Program-made: the position numbers and the translations under genes
Source of the DNA: an uncultured Clostridia bacterium
GTDB taxonomy: Bacteria; Bacillota; Clostridia; Oscillospirales; Acutalibacteraceae
Direction: 5' to 3'
Assembly (NCBI GenBank): GCA_944384855.1
Contig: CALWUY010000066.1
Coordinates: forward strand, 62,001-126,000
DNA length: 64,000 nucleotides
Shown: positions 1 to 8,286 of the stretch, piece by piece
Layout of the letters: each line of letters starts with the position of its first letter
Position numbering within the stretch: the stretch's first letter is position 1
Notes under the pieces: generated by a model
What the model was told of the DNA's origin: nothing
Seen by the model: the letters and a program-made list of their open reading frames with translations, nothing else
The model's database searches: none

Positions 1-1
1 G

Positions 2-337
2 TTCGGAGATAAAGCAGTAAAATGCGGTGACCAGAACAACCCGTATCTTCACGGAAAACCGCTTGCAGGCAAGGCGCTGTGCCTTCCTCAGACCATAGGG
101 TCCACTACCGGAGGACTGGTGCTTTACTGCGCCTGCGCTATGAAAACGTATCCGGCATGCATGCTTTTTGCAAATCATATAGATTCCCTCGCCGCCGCAG
201 GAGCAGTCCTTGCTGACGTTTGGGTAGACGGCGTCACGATGCCTGTAATCGACTGTTTAGGCGATGAATTTTTGGATTATGTCAAAGACGGCATGAAGAT
301 TACGGTCGAAACCGACGGCACCGTGACTGTTGAATAA
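2..337 (+). CDS. Aconitase X swivel domain / small subunit (DUF126-like), 3' end only
   Basis: The frame is open from the window edge, so the start is missing and only the last 111 residues are seen. They show the pattern of the aconitase-X small (swivel) subunit: a GKAL-LPQTIGSTTGGLVL stretch, an NH...LAAAGAVLADVWV block and a closing V-DG-VTV strand. In the family this swivel domain pairs with a large Fe-S subunit to dehydrate small hydroxy acids such as cis-3-hydroxyproline or phosphomevalonate. The large subunit would lie upstream, outside the window, so the substrate cannot be told. A strong intrinsic terminator follows directly, so this gene ends its transcript and is not joined to dapA. 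The family call rests on remembered pattern similarity. Confidence 0.6.
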   Translation, partial: FGDKAVKCGDQNNPYLHGKPLAGKALCLPQTIGSTTGGLVLYCACAMKTYPACMLFANHIDSLAAAGAVLADVWVDGVTMPVIDCLGDEFLDYVKDGMKITVETDGTVTVE

Positions 338-351
338 TTTAATCAATTTTT

Positions 352-385
352 AAAAGAGCTGCCCCAAAGGCGGCTCTTTTGTTTA
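352..385 (+). terminator. Intrinsic terminator after aconitase-X gene
   Basis: AAAAGAGC-T-GCC (352-363) pairs with GGC-G-GCTCTTTT (369-380) around a CCAAA loop, and T-rich sequence follows. It separates the partial gene from the lysine-riboswitch unit. Confidence 0.85.
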
Positions 386-394
386 TAATATCAC

Positions 395-423
395 TTGACA
401 AATCAGACAAATTGTGCTAAATT
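395..423 (+). promoter_or_regulatory. Sigma-A promoter of dapA leader
   Basis: TTGACA at 395-400 is followed after exactly 17 bases by TAAATT at 418-423. The riboswitch aptamer begins about a dozen bases downstream, as expected for a transcription start near 430. Confidence 0.7.
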
Positions 424-433
424 GTATATGTAT

Positions 434-592
434 GATAGAGGCGCGGTATGTTATCAGTAACAGATGAATGTTAATTTTGGCAAAAAAATGTCATCTGCGA
501 AAGGAACAGCCGCCGAAGTTGTATATCGGCAGATATACTGCTGGTAAAACGGAATAACATCTGTTTTACTGTCGCTTATGCGGAGAGCTATC
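434..592 (+). promoter_or_regulatory. Lysine riboswitch (L box) upstream of dapA
   Basis: The leader carries the conserved L-box blocks in order: GATAGAGGCGCGG, CAGTAACAGATG, a GGCAAAA and GAAAGGAACAGCCGCCGAAG core, TGCTGGTAAAACGGAATAACATC, then CTGTCGCTTATGCGGAGAGCTATC. GATAG (434-438) closes the P1 helix with CTATC (588-592). In this class lysine binding stabilises P1. Here GCTATCAAAAA (587-597) can instead pair perfectly with TTTTTGATAGC (633-643), an antiterminator that uses up the 5' arm of the downstream terminator. Lysine should therefore switch dapA off, which matches the first committed step of lysine synthesis. Confidence 0.93.
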
Positions 593-638
593 AAAAACAG
601 ACGCACAGGCGCATATATGTGCTTTTTTCTGATTTTTG

Positions 639-666
639 ATAGCCGAATCATCGGCTATTTTTTATT
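639..666 (+). terminator. Riboswitch-controlled terminator of dapA
   Basis: ATAGCCGA (639-646) pairs with TCGGCTAT (651-658) across an ATCA loop and is followed by a T run. Its 5' arm overlaps the antiterminator strand at 633-643, so the two helices exclude each other. Confidence 0.88.
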
Positions 667-698
667 GTCTGAAATAACAAAAAAGGATGGAACAAAAA

Positions 699-1586
699 AT
701 GAAAAAACCTATTTTCAAAGGTATGGCTACCGCTATTATCACCCCGATTGCAGAAAAGGGTATAGATTATGAAGCATTTAAAAAACTTATAGACTGGCAG
801 ATATCAGAAGGCATTGACGCCATTGTAGTCTGCGGAACAACAGGCGAGTCATCTACACTTACAGACGAGGAACACCGTGAGGCTATCGCATTTGCAGTAG
901 AGCATGTAAACGGCAGAATACCTGTAATCGCGGGCACCGGTTCAAACGACACCGCATACGCTTTAGATCTTACAAAATTTTCCTGCGAGGTAGGTGTCGA
1001 CGGAGTACTGGTAGTAACTCCATATTACAACAAAGCTACTCAGAACGGACTTATAAAAATGTTTACGAAAATAGCGGACGTCTCCACCGTTCCGGTTATT
1101 CTTTATAATGTTCCGTCACGCACAGGCGTAAATATTGAACCGGCGACCGTCGCAGCGCTTGCCGAACATCCCAACATAAATGCGATAAAAGAAGCAAGCG
1201 GAAACATATCAAAAATAGCAGAAATCGCTCATCTGTGCGGCGATAAAATCAATATTTACTCAGGCAATGACGATCAGGTTATACCTATTATGTCACTCGG
1301 GGGCAAAGGCTGTATCTCGGTACTGTCAAATCTTCTTCCTAAGGAAGCCTCTTTAATGTGCCGTAAATTTTTCGACGGCGACGTCAGTGGAGCCGCGAAA
1401 ATGCAGCTTGACTATCTGCCTCTTATCAACGCTCTTTTCAGTGAGGTAAACCCCATTCCCGTAAAGGCCGCGATGGCTGAAATGGGATTTTGTGAAGATT
1501 ATCTGAGGCTGCCGCTCACACCTATGGAAGAAAAACACAGGCAGATACTTTTTAATGAAATGCGAAAAGCCGGAATAAATATATAA
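699..1586 (+). CDS. dapA: 4-hydroxy-tetrahydrodipicolinate synthase
   Basis: DapA condenses pyruvate with aspartate semialdehyde, the branch point into lysine and diaminopimelate synthesis in the cytoplasm. The 295 residues are full length. The family active site is visible: GTTGESSTL with T47-T48, YNVPSRTG with Y136 and R141, and the Schiff-base lysine K164 in IKEASGN. I place the start at ATG 699 because AAGGATGG lies 8 bases upstream. The in-frame ATG at 687 would sit inside that ribosome binding site. A lysine riboswitch controls the gene and ung follows 36 bases later, so the two are probably co-transcribed. Confidence 0.97.
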   Translation: MKKPIFKGMATAIITPIAEKGIDYEAFKKLIDWQISEGIDAIVVCGTTGESSTLTDEEHREAIAFAVEHVNGRIPVIAGTGSNDTAYALDLTKFSCEVGVDGVLVVTPYYNKATQNGLIKMFTKIADVSTVPVILYNVPSRTGVNIEPATVAALAEHPNINAIKEASGNISKIAEIAHLCGDKINIYSGNDDQVIPIMSLGGKGCISVLSNLLPKEASLMCRKFFDGDVSGAAKMQLDYLPLINALFSEVNPIPVKAAMAEMGFCEDYLRLPLTPMEEKHRQILFNEMRKAGINI

Positions 1587-1622
1587 AAACCGATTTTTTT
1601 GCGGAAAAAGGCGGTGAATTGG

Positions 1623-2282
1623 ATGGTACATATCGGAAATGACTGGGATGAAATTTTAGCGGATGAATGGCAGAAACCATACTACCGAAAACTGAGGGAA
1701 TTTTTAAAAAATGAGTATTCGACGTGGCGGATTTATCCGAATATGCATGATATTTTCAATGCTCTGAAATACACTTCCTTTGAAAATACAAAGGTTGTTA
1801 TAATAGGACAGGATCCGTATCACGGCCAAGGTCAGGCTCACGGTCTGTGCTTCTCGGTAAAAAAGGGAGTTACGCCGCCGCCTTCGCTCAAAAATATATT
1901 CAAAGAACTGCACGATGATGTAGGCAGAGAAATAACTTCCGACGGTGATCTTACAGACTGGGCTGAACAGGGTGTCCTGCTGCTTAATGCGGTGCTTACA
2001 GTACGCGAAGGTATGCCTAACAGCCATAAGGACAAAGGATGGGAAATTTTTACTGACCGTGTAATTTCAGAGCTTAACAGGAAGCAAACGCCCGTAGTAT
2101 TTTTGCTGTGGGGGGCTTACGCTCAGAAAAAGGCGGAAATTATAACAAATCCAATACATAGAAAACTTATGAGCGTACATCCCAGCCCGCTTTCTGCAAA
2201 CCGCGGATTTTTAGGCTGCAGACATTTTTCAAAAACCAACCAGATTCTGAAAGAAGCTCATTTAAGTGAAATTGAATGGTAA
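1623..2282 (+). CDS. ung: Uracil-DNA glycosylase (family 1)
   Basis: Ung removes uracil from DNA and starts base-excision repair. The family-1 motifs are complete: [13 protein letters not shown] with the catalytic Asp (D64), LLLNAVLTV, and [11 protein letters not shown] with the catalytic His. At 219 residues it is the usual length. ATG 1623 is preferred because AAAGGCGGTG lies about 6 bases upstream; a TTG at 1599 has no ribosome binding site. It follows dapA closely with no terminator between, so the lysine riboswitch may also affect it, which would be an accidental link between lysine supply and repair. A terminator follows the stop. Confidence 0.96.
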   Translation: MVHIGNDWDEILADEWQKPYYRKLREFLKNEYSTWRIYPNMHDIFNALKYTSFENTKVVIIGQDPYHGQGQAHGLCFSVKKGVTPPPSLKNIFKELHDDVGREITSDGDLTDWAEQGVLLLNAVLTVREGMPNSHKDKGWEIFTDRVISELNRKQTPVVFLLWGAYAQKKAEIITNPIHRKLMSVHPSPLSANRGFLGCRHFSKTNQILKEAHLSEIEW

Positions 2283-2319
2283 AAAACTGAGCGTGCCCAA
2301 CTGCACGTTCAGTTTTTTT
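2283..2319 (+). terminator. Intrinsic terminator after ung
   Basis: The arms AAAACTGAgCGTGC and GCACGtTCAGTTTT flank a short loop and run into seven T residues. It ends the dapA-ung transcript. Confidence 0.88.
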
Positions 2320-2336
2320 AGGTCAGAACATTTTGA

Positions 2337-2365
2337 TTGACAATTTTTGTCATTTATGCTATAAT
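2337..2365 (+). promoter_or_regulatory. Consensus sigma-A promoter of the AbrB-type gene
   Basis: TTGACA (2337-2342) and TATAAT (2360-2365) are perfect consensus boxes spaced by 17 bases, so strong constitutive transcription is expected. The start codon lies about 60 bases downstream. Confidence 0.85.
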
Positions 2366-2425
2366 ATTTGTAAGACTTGGATAGTAAAACTTTTAATCGC
2401 TCAGGTCAGAAAGGATATAAAAAAT

Positions 2426-2674
2426 ATGAAATCCACAGGCATGATAAGGCCGGTTGATAAAATGGGACGCGTTGTTATTCCCAAAGAACTGCGCGCGCAG
2501 CTTAAAGTCGAAAACAACCGTGACTGCTTTGAAATTTTTGCCGACGGCGACAAAATAATTCTCAAAAAATATCAGCCCACCTGTGTTTTCTGCGATTCTA
2601 ACGGAGAAAGCATAAAATACTGCGGCTACAACGTGTGCAAGGAATGTATTGAAAAAATGAAAAATATGGAATAA
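2426..2674 (+). CDS. AbrB/SpoVT-type regulator with C-terminal zinc-ribbon-like cysteines
   Basis: This is an 82-residue predicted DNA-binding protein. Residues 1-48 form a swapped-hairpin AbrB domain (MIRPVDKMGRVVIPKELR, then DCFEIFADGDKIILKKY). The tail carries CVFC, CGYNVC and CKEC, so four or more cysteines that could bind zinc. AbrB/SpoVT proteins are dimeric transition-state or sporulation regulators; no target can be read here. The start is ATG 2426 with AGAAAGGA 9 bases upstream. Longer in-frame starts would lie inside the promoter region. It stands alone between its own strong promoter and a bidirectional terminator. Confidence 0.9.
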   Translation: MKSTGMIRPVDKMGRVVIPKELRAQLKVENNRDCFEIFADGDKIILKKYQPTCVFCDSNGESIKYCGYNVCKECIEKMKNME

Positions 2675-2728
2675 GCGCAAAGTTTAACAGCCTTTTATCT
2701 ACACAAAAAATAATGTGAAATAAAATTA

Positions 2729-2765
2729 AAAAGTCATCTCTGTCATTCAGACGGGGATGACTTTT
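2729..2765. terminator. Bidirectional terminator between convergent genes
   Basis: AAAAGTCATCTCTGTC pairs with GACGGGGATGACTTTT around ATTCA, about 16 pairs including G-T pairs. T-rich tails lie on both sides, so it serves both the AbrB gene and the minus-strand rRNA methyltransferase. Confidence 0.88.
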
Positions 2766-2786
2766 ATTATATCGGCTTTACATATT

Positions 2787-4136
2787 TTAAATTCTGAGTC
2801 CTTTGGGGTAATGGTTTTTGGCCTTGCCTTTTACTACCTTGGCTCCGCCTAATGTACAGCCGCAGACTGTGACCGCTGCCCAGCCGTCATCACAGTCCGT
2901 ACCGATTTCCTCACCGTGTAAATATGCCGAAAGTTCTCTGCTGTTAAGTTCCAGCTCTATCTTACGCTTGAAATGTTTCCCCATAGCCATAAAAAACTGA
3001 TGGTGGGGATAAATATAATTTTTCTTTATTTCTCCTACTGTAACCCCGCAAGAGAAAGCCGTACCTTTTCGGATTTCCATTAAAGGACTTAAAAAAACCG
3101 GCTTTCCGTTATAAACGGTAAGATCTTCCGCATTGTACTCTGTCAGCACACTGTCTAAAAATTCGGTAACTTCTCTGCCGGCGGTTTCCCTTTTTATAGA
3201 TCCGACCTGCCGTATACTTCCGGCGTTTTTATTATGAAGCACCGCCATAAACTGTCCTTCGCCCTTCGATTTATACGGATAAAACCGTCTGGCATAATGA
3301 ATGTCTTTACATTTGCATCCTTCAAACATTATACCTTCGCAGGTTACATCACGCACCCGTTCGCTTACCGGAAGTATCTCAAATTCAGGATGGTCTTGCA
3401 AAAAGGCATCTACCGTCATTTCGTTTTCCTCAAGAGAAAAAGTGCAGGTGGAATATACGATATACCCTCCGCTTTTTAAGGCCGCGGCCGCGTCTTCTAA
3501 AATTCTGCGCTGCCTTTGGGCACATTTTTTTACATTTTCCTCACTCCACTGCAAAACAGCGTTTTCTTCTTTGCGGAACATTCCCTCTCCCGAACACGGG
3601 GCATCTACCATTACCATATCAAAGGTTTTGGCAAAAACTTCCGATACCCTCGGTGTATCCATACAGGTCACTACAGTATTTTCAAGTCCCAACCGCTCAA
3701 TATTACCTGTAAGTATTCTGCACCTGGACATTATAACTTCATTTGCCACAAGTATTCCGTTTTTGCCGAGTTTATTCTTTATCTGTGTGCTTTTACCTCC
3801 CGGCGCGGCGCAAAGATCCAGCACCTTCCAGTCTTTCCCGATATCAAGACATTCAGCCGGAGCCATTGCCGCAGGCTCCTGAACATATATCATGCCTGCA
3901 TGATGGAAAGGGTGACTCCCTATTTTATCGCCGTCAAAATAATAGGCATTCTGAGCAAACCCTACCCTACTGTCCGACAGACAGTTTATCTTTTCAAAAT
4001 CAGGCAAGCTGATTTTATCCGTGTTTACCCTGAACGCCCTTACCGGCGGTTCGCTAAGCGACTCCTCATACAAAGGATATTCCTCTTTGAGCAGCTTTTT
4101 CATTCTCTCTTTATATTCCCGGGGCAAATTTATCAT
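2787..4136 (-). CDS. rsmF: RsmF-like rRNA cytosine-C5 methyltransferase
   Basis: A NOL1/NOP2/Sun-type S-adenosylmethionine enzyme that makes 5-methylcytosine in 16S rRNA. Motif I is VLDLCAAPGGKSTQ. The two cysteines used by this family lie in VDAPCSGEGMF and YSTCTFSLEENE. The C-terminal 130 residues look like the RsmF-specific RNA-binding domain ending in NHYPKGLRI, which argues for RsmF over RsmB. Length is 449 residues from ATG 4136, which overlaps the rsmE stop as ATGA. A longer start at 4175 would run far into rsmE and is not used. Transcription is coupled to rsmE. Confidence 0.92.
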   Translation of the reverse strand: MINLPREYKERMKKLLKEEYPLYEESLSEPPVRAFRVNTDKISLPDFEKINCLSDSRVGFAQNAYYFDGDKIGSHPFHHAGMIYVQEPAAMAPAECLDIGKDWKVLDLCAAPGGKSTQIKNKLGKNGILVANEVIMSRCRILTGNIERLGLENTVVTCMDTPRVSEVFAKTFDMVMVDAPCSGEGMFRKEENAVLQWSEENVKKCAQRQRRILEDAAAALKSGGYIVYSTCTFSLEENEMTVDAFLQDHPEFEILPVSERVRDVTCEGIMFEGCKCKDIHYARRFYPYKSKGEGQFMAVLHNKNAGSIRQVGSIKRETAGREVTEFLDSVLTEYNAEDLTVYNGKPVFLSPLMEIRKGTAFSCGVTVGEIKKNYIYPHHQFFMAMGKHFKRKIELELNSRELSAYLHGEEIGTDCDDGWAAVTVCGCTLGGAKVVKGKAKNHYPKGLRI

Positions 4137-4885
4137 ACGTTTTCCTCGAAATTCATTTCCGCGTAAAGCATGCACATACTGACAGCAGTAATAGCCGCCG
4201 TCTCGGTTCTGAGTATTCTTTTGCCGAGCGATACCGTTTCAGCTCCGGTTTCCTTTGCGAGCAAAATCTCTTTGTCAGTAAATCCTCCCTCAGGACCGAT
4301 AAAAATTCCGACACTCATGCCTTTTCTGATTTTTTTTAAAGCGTTTTTTGTGGACGACATACCGTTCTGACTCTCAAACGGCAGTAAAATTATATCCATT
4401 TTTTCTGCTGTCTTAAGCGCCTGACCATAAGACATCACCTCAAAAACTTCCGGCACATTGTTTCTCTTCGACTGTTTTGCGGCAGACTCTGCGACAGACT
4501 GCCAGCGGGCAGTCTTGGCGGCTTTCTTTTTGCCGTCCAGTCTGACTACACAGTTTGTCATTTCGGTAGGGATTACGCCATCTGCGCCCAGTTCAACCGC
4601 TTTCTGGATTATAAGCTCCATTTTATCGCCTTTTGGAAGTCCCTGAAAAAGATATATGTTTATCGGAAGATTAGTGTCTGCGTAGTTCTCCTGTATTATA
4701 ACCGCCTCAATACTTCCGTCTGATATCTTGTCGATCTTACACAGGTGACTTTCTTTTTTATGACTTACCAATATTACTTCTCCCGGTTTCATCCTGAGTA
4801 CATTTTTTATATGATTATAATCCGACCCGGTTATCGCAAAGCGGTTACCCTGACGCGCATTTTCCTCTGCAAAAAAATTATACAT
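4133..4885 (-). CDS. rsmE: 16S rRNA (uracil-1498-N3)-methyltransferase
   Basis: RsmE methylates U1498 of 16S rRNA. The 250-residue protein has the SPOUT-fold signature: FQGLPKGDKMELIIQKAVELG, RWQSVAESAAKQSKR, IGPEGGF and LGKRILRTETAA, the knot region that binds S-adenosylmethionine. The stop overlaps the rsmF start by four bases, so both rRNA-modifying enzymes are made from one message. The promoter would lie in or before the AraC gene, whose stop is only 9 bases upstream, so all three may be co-transcribed. Confidence 0.95.
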   Translation of the reverse strand: MYNFFAEENARQGNRFAITGSDYNHIKNVLRMKPGEVILVSHKKESHLCKIDKISDGSIEAVIIQENYADTNLPINIYLFQGLPKGDKMELIIQKAVELGADGVIPTEMTNCVVRLDGKKKAAKTARWQSVAESAAKQSKRNNVPEVFEVMSYGQALKTAEKMDIILLPFESQNGMSSTKNALKKIRKGMSVGIFIGPEGGFTDKEILLAKETGAETVSLGKRILRTETAAITAVSMCMLYAEMNFEENV

Positions 4886-4894
4886 TTTCTTCTC

Positions 4895-5674
4895 CTACTC
4901 ACTGCGGAATTTGTCAGGAGACATCCCGACCCTGTTTTTAAACTGTTTTATAAAATGGGTAGTATTCCGGTATCCGCACTTTTCCGCGATCGCGCCGACC
5001 TTTAAATTTCCGCTCAAAAGCAATGACTTAGCCTTGGTTATACGTGCTGAAATTATATCCTCCGTACAGCTCATACCGAAAAATTCCCTGTAAAGATGCT
5101 GTAAATACGACCTGCTCATACACGCCCCGCCGCATATACTGTCAATATCCCATTCTCTCTGAGGATTGCGGTAAATTTCCGTTCTTATGTTATACAGATT
5201 CTTAAAATTATCCCTTTTCCTTATATTTATATCTCCGCAATCGGCCGAGTCCTTTACCCTGTATAAAAAAACTATCCCCAGATTTGTAAGTATATTGTTT
5301 TTATATTTTGAAAAACTTCCGTTTAATTCTTTTTTTATACAGGCTATCGCGTCAGAAACAGTGTCAGGCAGCGAAAAATCAAGCGGCAGACCTAAAGGTA
5401 TATCGGAAAAAAGCATTTTTTCAAAATCATTTTCCAAATCAAAGTGAATAAAATCATGCAGCAGTCCACCGGAGGATGAAGGATAATAGCTTTGTATTTT
5501 ATGTTTGTCAAACATAATACCCTTGCCAGGCCCCACATCCGTATAACTACCGTTGACCAAAACGCGGACAGGAGACTTATAAAGCACAAAAAGATAATCG
5601 GATCTGCCCTTTTCTCTGTGCAGACTGAAATCAGAAGATTGAAAATTATCCACATCCGCTAAAATAATAATCAT
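4895..5674 (-). CDS. AraC-family transcription regulator
   Basis: A 259-residue regulator with an N-terminal cupin-like sensor (residues about 10-140) and a C-terminal AraC domain with two helix-turn-helix motifs: WDIDSICGGACMSRSYLQHLYREFFGMSC, then KVGAIAEKCGYRNTTHFIKQFKNRVGMSPDKFR. ATG 5674 is chosen because GGGGAT sits 8 bases upstream; the TTG at 5683 overlaps that site. It is divergent from the glycyl-radical enzyme gene and shares a palindromic promoter region with it, so that gene is the likely target. The ligand is unknown and is probably the substrate of the enzyme. Confidence 0.9.
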   Translation of the reverse strand: MIIILADVDNFQSSDFSLHREKGRSDYLFVLYKSPVRVLVNGSYTDVGPGKGIMFDKHKIQSYYPSSSGGLLHDFIHFDLENDFEKMLFSDIPLGLPLDFSLPDTVSDAIACIKKELNGSFSKYKNNILTNLGIVFLYRVKDSADCGDINIRKRDNFKNLYNIRTEIYRNPQREWDIDSICGGACMSRSYLQHLYREFFGMSCTEDIISARITKAKSLLLSGNLKVGAIAEKCGYRNTTHFIKQFKNRVGMSPDKFRSE

Positions 5675-5728
5675 TTTCCGCAATCCCCGTCATTTTAAAA
5701 TAAAAGCATAATATATCAACTATATAGC

Positions 5729-5768
5729 ATTATAATTTATTGATTAAAATAAATCAATAGGCTATTAT
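5729..5768. promoter_or_regulatory. Overlapping divergent promoters on a shared palindrome
   Basis: ATTGATT (5739-5745) and AATCAAT (5752-5758) form an inverted repeat with a 6-base spacer. On the plus strand TTGATT (5740-5745) and TATTAT (5763-5768) are 17 apart and would serve the glycyl-radical enzyme gene. On the minus strand TTGATT (5758-5753) and TATAAT (5734-5729) are 18 apart and would serve araC. Each arm of the palindrome is thus the -35 box of one promoter, so a regulator bound here would affect both genes. Confidence 0.55.
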
Positions 5769-5797
5769 AAAAACAGACAGATTAACGGGGGGATTAT

Positions 5798-8071
5798 ATG
5801 ATTGATACTGTCAAGGACGAAATGAAGGAATATTATTTCAAACTGCCTGTGAGGGCATGGCCTCAGTTCTGCCCGTCTGAAAATGTCGCAGATCTTGATA
5901 TAAGGCAGAGAATCTACTGCGAAATGGATGCTTTTTATCAAAAATATCCCGATACTCCGAGCGTACTTCTCAAAAGCCGCGTTCACACCCTTATCGCTGA
6001 ATACTGCCGTCCGAAAATATTTACAGGCAATCCTTTTTTCTTTGAAATCGGCTGCAAAGAACGTGATTCGTGGGGGATAGGTGACTTTACCCCAGCGTTT
6101 TGGATTACCGAAAGACTTCGCGAAAAAGCCCGGTCAGAGCATCCTATATGCGTCGAGTTCGAGGAACGCCTGTCAAAGCTCTTTGAATTTGACAAAGTGG
6201 GAATATGCAATATCATGCATTCTTTTGATTATGACCATCATTCGTTAGGGTACACTAATTTATTTTCAAAAGGTGTAAACGGTATTCTGAAAAACGTAAA
6301 ACTTAAAAAAGCCGAATACGCGCCGGGCAGCAGTCAATATGATTTCTGTCTTGCCGCCGAGGAAAGCCTGAACGCGTTAATAAAGATAGCTCAAAAATTT
6401 TCACTTAAGGCGAAAGAAATGCTTTTCGGCTGCAGAGATGAAAAACAGCGCAGATATCTTGAAATGATACACGATACAGCTGTGAAAATACCCGCAAATC
6501 CTCCCGAAACCTTTTATGAGGGGCTCGCCATGCTGCTTTTTACAAGAGAAGTTACAGCTGTACTTGAGAACATAGGAATTTCCCAATTAGGTCATGTAGA
6601 CAGGTTACTGTATCCGCTGTACAAAAACGATTTAAAATCAGGCAGAATAACCGAAGCTGAAGCACGGGAGCTTATCGGATTATGGATGCTTCATACCGAT
6701 ATAAAATTTGATCTTGAAAATAATCCGTGGCCCGAAACCAGCACATGCATACAACTCGGCGGATGTGACACAAACGGCATACCGGTATATAATGCTGTCA
6801 CCCGTATGTTTATAGAAGAGCATCTGAGGCTGAGGCTTGTAAATCCCAAACTCAACTGCAGATACTGCCTAAATTCCCCGGACGAATATCTCAGAACCGT
6901 AGGCAGCGCAATACTTAAAGGGCATAATAACTTTGTTCTGATAAATGATGATATAGTTATATCAGGCCTGGTGAAAAACGGGGTCGACCTTCGAGATGCG
7001 AGAATGTATGTAAGCGGCGGGTGCCAGGAAACCATGATTGAGGGATTCGGTCACACAGAGGGTGCCGCTATTTATGTTTCTGTTCCTAAAATACTTGATT
7101 TGTTTTTATACCCTGACAGTCGAACTGACATTATAAAACCCATCAAAAAGGCTGATACTTTTGAAGATTTTTACGGCCAATTCCTTACTTCAGCGAAGCG
7201 CTTTTTGAGCCTTATGACAGATCAGCGGAATATTCGCCAGCAGTTTTATAAAACCTACCAGGTGTCCCCGCTTTTTTCCGCAACTCAAACAGGATGTATA
7301 GAAAACGGCAAAGACTATACCCTTGCGGGAGCGAAATATAATTTTTCAACAATTGCCCTTGTAGGACTTGCAACTCTTACCGATTCACTTTATGCGATAA
7401 AAAAGCTGGTGTACGACAGAAAACTGGTGACCTTAGACGAATTGATAAGCGCACTTAAGAATAACTGGAAAGGTTATGAAAAACTTCGCAGGTCGGCTTT
7501 GAGCACTGAAAAGTACGGATGCAATAATCCTGAGGCAGACGCTTTTGCTAACGGTCTTCTTGCCGAGCTTTCTGAATATATTTCTTTAATCAGAAACGAG
7601 CGGGGCGGCAGCTATATTCCCAGTCTTTTCGTATACTATTTCTATCAATATTTTTCAGGTGCGCTCAGGGCTACGCCTGACGGCAGGTACAGCGGCGACT
7701 TGCTGAGTATGGGCTGCGGTCCGTCACAGCTTACACTCATTCCCGATATTACAACAGCTATAAATTCGATGAGTAATATAGATTTCACCGTGTGCCGCGG
7801 CGGAAGCGCGGTGCTTGACGTAAAACTTCCGTACAGTAAAAACTTTACGCCTGAAATTTTTTCGTCATTTATCAAAACCTGCGGAAAACTGGGATGTCCG
7901 ACCTTACAGCCCAACATGGTTTCAGCCGAAGAACTGATCGACGCGAAACTGAACCCCGAAAAGCATAAAGATCTTATAGTCAGAATATCGGGGCTGTCCG
8001 CTTATTTTGTGGCGCTGACGCCCGAAATACAGGATGAAATAATTGCCAGAAATCTTTATAATATATGCTGA
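5798..8071 (+). CDS. Glycyl-radical enzyme of the pyruvate formate-lyase family, substrate unknown
   Basis: A 757-residue oxygen-sensitive radical enzyme. The thiyl-radical cysteine is C409 in GGCQE, with general-base E411 two residues on. The glycyl-radical residue is G732 in VRISGLSA, 25 residues from the end. The family usually has Tyr where this loop has Leu (RVSGYSA), a small deviation. The C-x-E pair is that of dehydratases and C-N lyases rather than true pyruvate formate-lyase, which has Cys-Cys. No activating radical SAM enzyme is encoded next to it, which is unusual. The ribosome binding site is GGGGGGATT before ATG 5798. The divergent AraC gene is the likely regulator. Confidence 0.9.
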   Translation: MIDTVKDEMKEYYFKLPVRAWPQFCPSENVADLDIRQRIYCEMDAFYQKYPDTPSVLLKSRVHTLIAEYCRPKIFTGNPFFFEIGCKERDSWGIGDFTPAFWITERLREKARSEHPICVEFEERLSKLFEFDKVGICNIMHSFDYDHHSLGYTNLFSKGVNGILKNVKLKKAEYAPGSSQYDFCLAAEESLNALIKIAQKFSLKAKEMLFGCRDEKQRRYLEMIHDTAVKIPANPPETFYEGLAMLLFTREVTAVLENIGISQLGHVDRLLYPLYKNDLKSGRITEAEARELIGLWMLHTDIKFDLENNPWPETSTCIQLGGCDTNGIPVYNAVTRMFIEEHLRLRLVNPKLNCRYCLNSPDEYLRTVGSAILKGHNNFVLINDDIVISGLVKNGVDLRDARMYVSGGCQETMIEGFGHTEGAAIYVSVPKILDLFLYPDSRTDIIKPIKKADTFEDFYGQFLTSAKRFLSLMTDQRNIRQQFYKTYQVSPLFSATQTGCIENGKDYTLAGAKYNFSTIALVGLATLTDSLYAIKKLVYDRKLVTLDELISALKNNWKGYEKLRRSALSTEKYGCNNPEADAFANGLLAELSEYISLIRNERGGSYIPSLFVYYFYQYFSGALRATPDGRYSGDLLSMGCGPSQLTLIPDITTAINSMSNIDFTVCRGGSAVLDVKLPYSKNFTPEIFSSFIKTCGKLGCPTLQPNMVSAEELIDAKLNPEKHKDLIVRISGLSAYFVALTPEIQDEIIARNLYNIC

Positions 8072-8242
8072 TATATTTTCACCGTAAAACATACATATCT
8101 TTTTAATAAGACGCTTCTTATCTGAAAATTTTCATCAAATAATCAGTTTTATAAAATCCTGATTTCAAAGCGACAAAATAACTTCATCGGCAAAAATAAC
8201 ACCTTAAAGTTCATATCACTACATTTTCATTTATTAATGCGC

Positions 8243-8280
8243 AAAACAGCGGCACAAAAATTATTCTGTGCCGCTGTTTT
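8243..8280. terminator. Bidirectional terminator
   Basis: A perfect 14-base stem (AAAACAGCGGCACA with TGTGCCGCTGTTTT) with a 10-base loop lies between the convergent glycyl-radical enzyme gene and the Dlt-like operon. A and T tracts within the arms suit both directions. Confidence 0.92.
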
Positions 8281-8286
8281 ATATTT

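Noticed and set aside
454..772. Two short frames in the dapA leader
   Set aside because: They overlap the lysine riboswitch and its terminator and run into dapA in another frame; the RNA explains the sequence.
3301..4166. Open frames of 193 and 216 codons antisense to rsmF
   Set aside because: The opposite strand encodes a complete rRNA methyltransferase coupled to rsmE; these frames carry no domain and no ribosome binding site.
5798..8071. Assigning the glycyl-radical enzyme as trans-4-hydroxyproline dehydratase because an aconitase-X (hydroxyproline-linked) fragment is also present
   Set aside because: The two genes are 5 kb apart with unrelated genes between, no proline reductase gene is nearby, and the visible motifs only show the C-x-E class.
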